From the NCBI GenBank assembly GCA_003116995.1, contig BDSL01000051.1:1-64000 (forward strand): a stretch of 64,000 nucleotides of DNA, written 5' to 3'. The position numbers and the translations under genes were made by a program. The notes beneath the pieces were generated by a model. That model had not been told where the DNA came from and ran no database searches. It saw only the letters and a program-made list of their open reading frames with translations. Position 1 is the stretch's first letter, and the number at the start of each line of letters is the position of its first letter. Shown here one piece after another: positions 60,106-64,000 of the stretch. This DNA comes from Yamagishiella unicocca. Lineage: Eukaryota; Chlorophyta; Chlorophyceae; Chlamydomonadales; Volvocaceae.

Positions 60106-61421
60106 TAGATTCGTGCGTCGCCGTTACGCGCACCTCCCAGGTCTCCATTCCTCCCGGGTCCCTCACCGGACCCCGCCATACTGCGCCATGCTCCGCCTCC
60201 CCTCACTCCTCGTCCGCCCGTCTCTGGTGGTGCCTCCGGGCAGCGCTTCACGTCCTCTTCTGTGTACTGCCTGGGGACACGTGACCCCGGAGGCAGTACG
60301 AAGATCTGGGCGCCGTTGCGCCACTTCGGCCGCATGCCGCCGTCCAGCAACCTCTTGTAGTCGTACGATGCTGCACGTCGGGCGGCGCGACCCGCGGGGG
60401 TGAGGTTGTCGGCAACCACCCACTGGAACGTCTGCCGGATGAACACAGCGCAGCTGATAAAGGCTGCCCTTGCAGCCTGAACATCCTCTGCCTCACCCGT
60501 GAACCGCACTATTATGCGGCGCACCGGTGTGAACTGCTCCCTTGTGGCCGCCCCGGCGCCATCAGCCGGAGCTGCGGTGCCGGTGACCTGCCGTGCTTCT
60601 CCACCTGGAGTTACCGCCGCTGCTGCTCCCGCCTGCTCGTCCATCTCCATTGCCGTGTCGGCCTTGTCGTCTCCGCTGCTGGCGCCGACCGCCTTCCTGA
60701 AGGCGCTCATCCCCGACGGCACCTCTTCCGCCTTGATGCCTACGCTACGGATCTGTACATACTCCATAACCCCCTCCAGCTTTTGCTGAATTTCTGGCAG
60801 CGCGATATTGCGCCCAATGTTGCTTAGGATCAAAGATCCCGACTCCGTGAGAGGTACTGTCCGCCCCACCTCGTATGCCTGCGTGGCTCGCCTGGGGTGC
60901 TGCTGTGCTGCGGCCGGACCCTCTTGCTGTAGCCCTGACCAGGCCCTCTGCAGCTTCTGAATCGCTGAGGTAAGGTCCTGTACCATCGTGTACAGGTTGT
61001 TGACCTTCACCACGAGCGCCTCTTGGCCATCGGTGGGTTCGCCGACCGACCTGCTGAGCCGTTGGTGAACGGCATGGATCTCCGCGTCCAGCCGCTGGCT
61101 CTCCCTCTTTAAGCTGTCGCTAAACTTCTCCAGCCGTTCGTCAAACATACGGCTGAGGCTTGCGAATTGCGCCGAGAAGGTCGACGACATATCCGCAAGT
61201 TTCGCCGAGAAGGTCGATGACATGTCCGCCTTCAGAGTGTCTATAGCCTCCTCCATGGTACCAGAACCAGAAATAGAATCAACTTCTTCCAGTTCGAAGC
61301 GAGGAGCCGTGCCTTTGCTCGAACCGGCTATCTTCAGCGTCTTCGGTGCTGATTTCCTAGCTGATTGAGGCGTCGAGCTATTCGATAGTCCGTGTTTGGT
61401 TCCTTTATGCGCTATCATCAA
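60105..61421 (-). CDS. LINE ORF1: coiled-coil RNA-binding-type protein, 438 aa
   Basis: By position and form this is the ORF1 protein of an L1-like element, which chaperones element RNA in ribonucleoprotein particles. Residues ~1-55 are basic and Ser/Thr-rich. Residues ~55-165 are strongly helical with heptad-like spacing and a near-duplicated block (ADMSSTFSAKL then ADMSSTFSAQF), a probable trimerising coiled coil. The region around IRSVGIKAEEVP and RRIIVRFTGEAEDVQAARAAF may form a small RNA-binding fold; I cannot name it with confidence. The C-terminus is Gly/Arg-rich. It ends with TAA overlapping the ORF2 ATG. Confidence 0.85.
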   Translation of the reverse strand: MMIAHKGTKHGLSNSSTPQSARKSAPKTLKIAGSSKGTAPRFELEEVDSISGSGTMEEAIDTLKADMSSTFSAKLADMSSTFSAQFASLSRMFDERLEKFSDSLKRESQRLDAEIHAVHQRLSRSVGEPTDGQEALVVKVNNLYTMVQDLTSAIQKLQRAWSGLQQEGPAAAQQHPRRATQAYEVGRTVPLTESGSLILSNIGRNIALPEIQQKLEGVMEYVQIRSVGIKAEEVPSGMSAFRKAVGASSGDDKADTAMEMDEQAGAAAAVTPGGEARQVTGTAAPADGAGAATREQFTPVRRIIVRFTGEAEDVQAARAAFISCAVFIRQTFQWVVADNLTPAGRAARRAASYDYKRLLDGGMRPKWRNGAQIFVLPPGSRVPRQYTEEDVKRCPEAPPETGGRGVRGGGAWRSMAGSGEGPGRNGDLGGARNGDARI

Positions 61422-61440
61422 ACACTACAAACGCTATCAT

Positions 61441-61602
61441 GTGAGAGCACTGTGAGAGCACTGTGAGAGCACTGTGAGAGCACTGTGAGAGCACTGTGAG
61501 AGCACTGTGAGAGCACTGTGAGAGCACTGTGAGAGCACTGTGAGAGCACTGTGAGAGCACTGTGAGAGCACTGTGAGAGCACTGTGAGAGCACTGTGAGA
61601 GC
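61441..61602. repeat. 11-bp tandem array, ~15 copies, at the 5' side of the LINE
   Basis: The unit GTGAGAGCACT (AGTGCTCTCAC in the LINE sense) is repeated about 14.7 times with no variation until the last copy. It begins about 20 bases upstream of the ORF1 start codon. It lacks spacers, so it is not a CRISPR-like array. Confidence 0.97.
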
Positions 61603-64000
61603 CGTGATTTGCGTAGGGAAAAGTACAATTGCCACGAAGTTCATGTGCCCCGTCGAGCTGGACTGTATGACGTTACCAGACTTGAGAAAGTAACGTCCGC
61701 CGTTGGCCCCGTCAGGCCGTACCTCCCCGTACTGACAGTGTCAAGCAACAAGGCGTCGCAGGAACGAAAAGCATCATTAAAGACTTTCGCAATTTTGTAA
61801 CTAAAGGTTTATATCGGTGGCAGCGGGGTTACGTGAACGCCGAACCTCAGGCAGAACGGCGGCTGGTAGGTGACTGCTGCACTCTGCACACATTCATTAT
61901 ATCGTCGGTTTTTGCTGGGCCACGCATATTGGTCGTTCCTGTCAGTAGTTGCACCACCCTGTGTTTATCACATTATCGGCTCCTATGCGCCGTGCCGTGT
62001 AGGCCCCTGCCACCCGGTAGTAACCCAGCATACCGGTAATAGGGCCTGCCGTAACCTGCCACAAGATTTGCAACGCAGCACGACGTTTGCGCGCTCCCAG
62101 GTATGTATTCTGAGGTAAGGAGATTCATCCCGGCCTTGACCTGCCCCTCGCTTTATAAACTCTTTATATATTAAAACCAAGTTCCCCAGCATGCAGATCC
62201 AGACAAATGTAGTAAACGTCTCCTAGATGTCAGAGCTGACCCCTCTATCTCACAGGCTCCATACTCTCCCCAGACGTGTCCTTCATCTCGATCGACCTAT
62301 CGCATATACAGCGAAGGGGACGCGACCTGCTGCCTTCACTCCCATCTGAAGGGACGAAGGCATAAAAGCGCCACTGGGAGTGCTGGGGAGTGCTGGGGAA
62401 TTCTCGGAACGCTTCAGGAACAGCTCGACGCCGTTAAAATCGATTATTGGCTACGCACCTATACATACAATGACCAAGGGGCGACCCGCGGCGGGTCACT
62501 GGTCAACTGTTATTATGGATGATTTTATCCCCGCGCTTTGACATGTCCTACCGGCAGGTTCCCGCGGCTTGGGCCTTCTCAAACAGCATGTACCAACCGA
62601 ACCAACAGCATGTACCTTTTAAGGTCTGGAGCCCACTGTAACGATTACAACCAAGAACTGAACCAGGGGGGTAGAAGAGGCCTGGTGGACTGAAATCCAG
62701 AAGCTGGACGAGTCCGTACGCAGCACACAAGGAAAGACAAGCGAACTCAGTTAACTGCCCCTCATGCAATTTTCCTGTCCCGCTGAGCATACAAGCTACC
62801 GGACAGGACCGGTCGTTACTTGGATGGTCGTGCTGATGGTGCAACGAAATGCATGGGTGAGCTAGCTGTCGCGGGCTGCTGTAGGTGCGAGAAACACGCC
62901 GGCACGTTCTGCTAAGTTTGTGCAATGCCACAACATGCGTTGCTTCTTGCAGCGCACTACTGAACCATGTTGCAACTATGTGATTGGGTCCGGGCCTTTG
63001 CTTCTGGTACAGCAGCGCCCAGGCCGTCCTTCACATTGCTTATTACGTCTGGGTGGATGCTTAAATAGAGGTGCTTGCTTGGAGACTTGCGGTGTATGCG
63101 ATGTATTGCTGTTTGATGAATAATTCCGAACCGATGCGTGTGGGGCCCCCCGGGGGGACTGCGGAGTCTCCCTTGTGGGGGACTGTGGGGGCGGCGGCTG
63201 ATAGGCCAGGGTGCCAGGCTCATACAGCGACCGACACCCTGTGAAGGCGCTGTAGGGTCCGGCTGCGGCATGATTGATGTAATGTTGAGACTATGCTTCC
63301 GCGAATGTAGACGCATTTCCTCCAGCGCCCCCTGGTGGCAGCCTTGAATATCCCGGCTTACTTAATGTCCGCATTAAGATATATAACAGATATATTAAAC
63401 ATGGAGTTGCTCATCTACGAGCTCGAAACTTCATTTGCAGGTCGACTCTCGACTGTATGCCCAATTCCTTACCCACGAGAATGGAACAGCAGCGTTAGAG
63501 GGATCAGCAGCGTTAGAATGACTGCATTTACTTGGAATGCCTATGACCAGCGCGCTTGACCCTCATCTACGGCAGGGTACTTTTGTCGACGGTCCTCATA
63601 GGAACAGTAAAGCTTTGGCAAGCACCCACTTGCTCTGCTGGAAATAATTTTAGACATTGTATCTATACATGTGTGTTTATACACTTCCAGCAGCTTTAGT
63701 GTTACGCTGAGAATTACACGTTCGCCCATTCTTACAACAGTGTAGCAAGCTTGTCCATAGTAACATCGAAAGAATCGTAACTGAAGGCTTGATCTCCAAG
63801 TGCTCTCTACACACGATATTGAAGATAGTGACCTGTTAGCGCACCCATCCTGAGTTCTCTGTAGAGACTGGATTGGACCTCCGCTGTGGTTACGGCTTTG
63901 ACGAGTGAGTGAGCTATCTCGAATTTGGACTGGGCTTCATTCAAGCCTTGCCACCAACCGGCGTCGGAAACGCCGCGGAATTGGGGTTGCCGCTTTTCCA
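61603..64000. other. Interval without a supported gene
   Basis: No conserved frame, RNA gene or clear repeat was recognised. The first ~200 bases may be LINE 5' flank or part of its leader. A perfect short palindrome (GACCCGC and GCGGGTC around one base) lies near 62486-62500. Confidence 0.4.

Larger units (their letters stand above)
56027..61602 (-). mobile_element. Apparently full-length L1-like non-LTR retrotransposon (LINE)
   Basis: On the minus strand the order is an 11-bp tandem array (61602-61441), ORF1 (61421-60105), ORF2 (60105-56149), a 3' UTR of about 95 bases, and a short tandem 3' tail of ATCGTAA units (56053-56027). Both ORFs are open from end to end and the ORF2 catalytic motifs are intact, so this is a recent copy and may be active. 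An endonuclease of the apurinic type plus a C-terminal CCHC-like motif places it among L1-like elements. The outer 5' limit is uncertain because the flanking 200 bases could also belong to it, and I could not identify a target-site duplication. Confidence 0.88.

Noticed and set aside
61441..61602. CRISPR array
   Set aside because: The 11-bp units are directly adjacent without spacers and the genome is eukaryotic.
62486..62500. Short perfect palindrome as a possible terminator or origin
   Set aside because: A 7-bp stem is expected by chance in this length of sequence and nothing around it supports a function.

Overview
The window is nuclear DNA of a green alga, most likely a chlamydomonadalean/volvocine species. 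GC-rich genes are split by many short GT-AG introns. Exons are often interrupted by long Ser-, Ala-, Gly- or Gln-rich coding insertions, introns are packed with minisatellites, and several genes carry the algal polyadenylation signal TGTAA. The gene types also fit this group: TKL-type kinases with giant inserts, and a secreted protein with a proline-rich hinge. The species cannot be told from the sequence. All gene models below were assembled by eye from reading-frame continuity, splice-site consensus and family conservation; junction phases were checked by arithmetic.

Layout, left to right. A frameshifted retroelement tail lies at 1-1150 (-). A 16-exon CNNM/CorC-type metal transporter gene lies at 3028-10034 (+). 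A Raf-like (TKL) protein kinase at 12495-18806 (-) has a ~600-codon insert and an unresolved N-terminus. An F-box/leucine-rich protein gene lies at 21532-25910 (-). Ribosomal protein L19e (26374-28697, -) is divergent from the spliceosomal protein RBM22 (29090-31382, +). An orphan Q-rich protein gene occupies 33796-35884 (+). A thiolase (acetyl-CoA C-acetyltransferase) at 39359-42968 (-) is divergent from the 40S-biogenesis factor LTV1 (43439-48317, +). A small secreted WSC-like/PAN-like mosaic protein gene is at 50428-51986 (+). A PLAC8-domain gene is at 54026-55890 (-). An apparently intact two-ORF L1-like LINE lies at 56027-61602 (-), with its 3' end only 136 bp from the PLAC8 start codon.

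Three genes belong to RNA and ribosome metabolism (RPL19, RBM22, LTV1). Two of them sit in divergent pairs whose start codons are under 500 bp apart, so shared promoters are possible. Otherwise the genes look like unrelated neighbours. The intervals at 10.0-12.5, 18.8-21.5, 31.4-33.8, 35.9-39.3, 48.3-50.4, 52-54 and 61.6-64 kb show no gene I can support; some hold decayed repeats. The most unusual signals are: a minisatellite that triplicates a 5' splice site of the kinase; the LINE with an 11-bp promoter-side array, a TAATG ORF junction and insertion next to PLAC8; a CBS domain split by a Ser/His-rich insert in the CNNM protein; an RBM22 lacking one expected cysteine in each N-terminal zinc finger; and a ~45-bp element found in introns of three unrelated genes.
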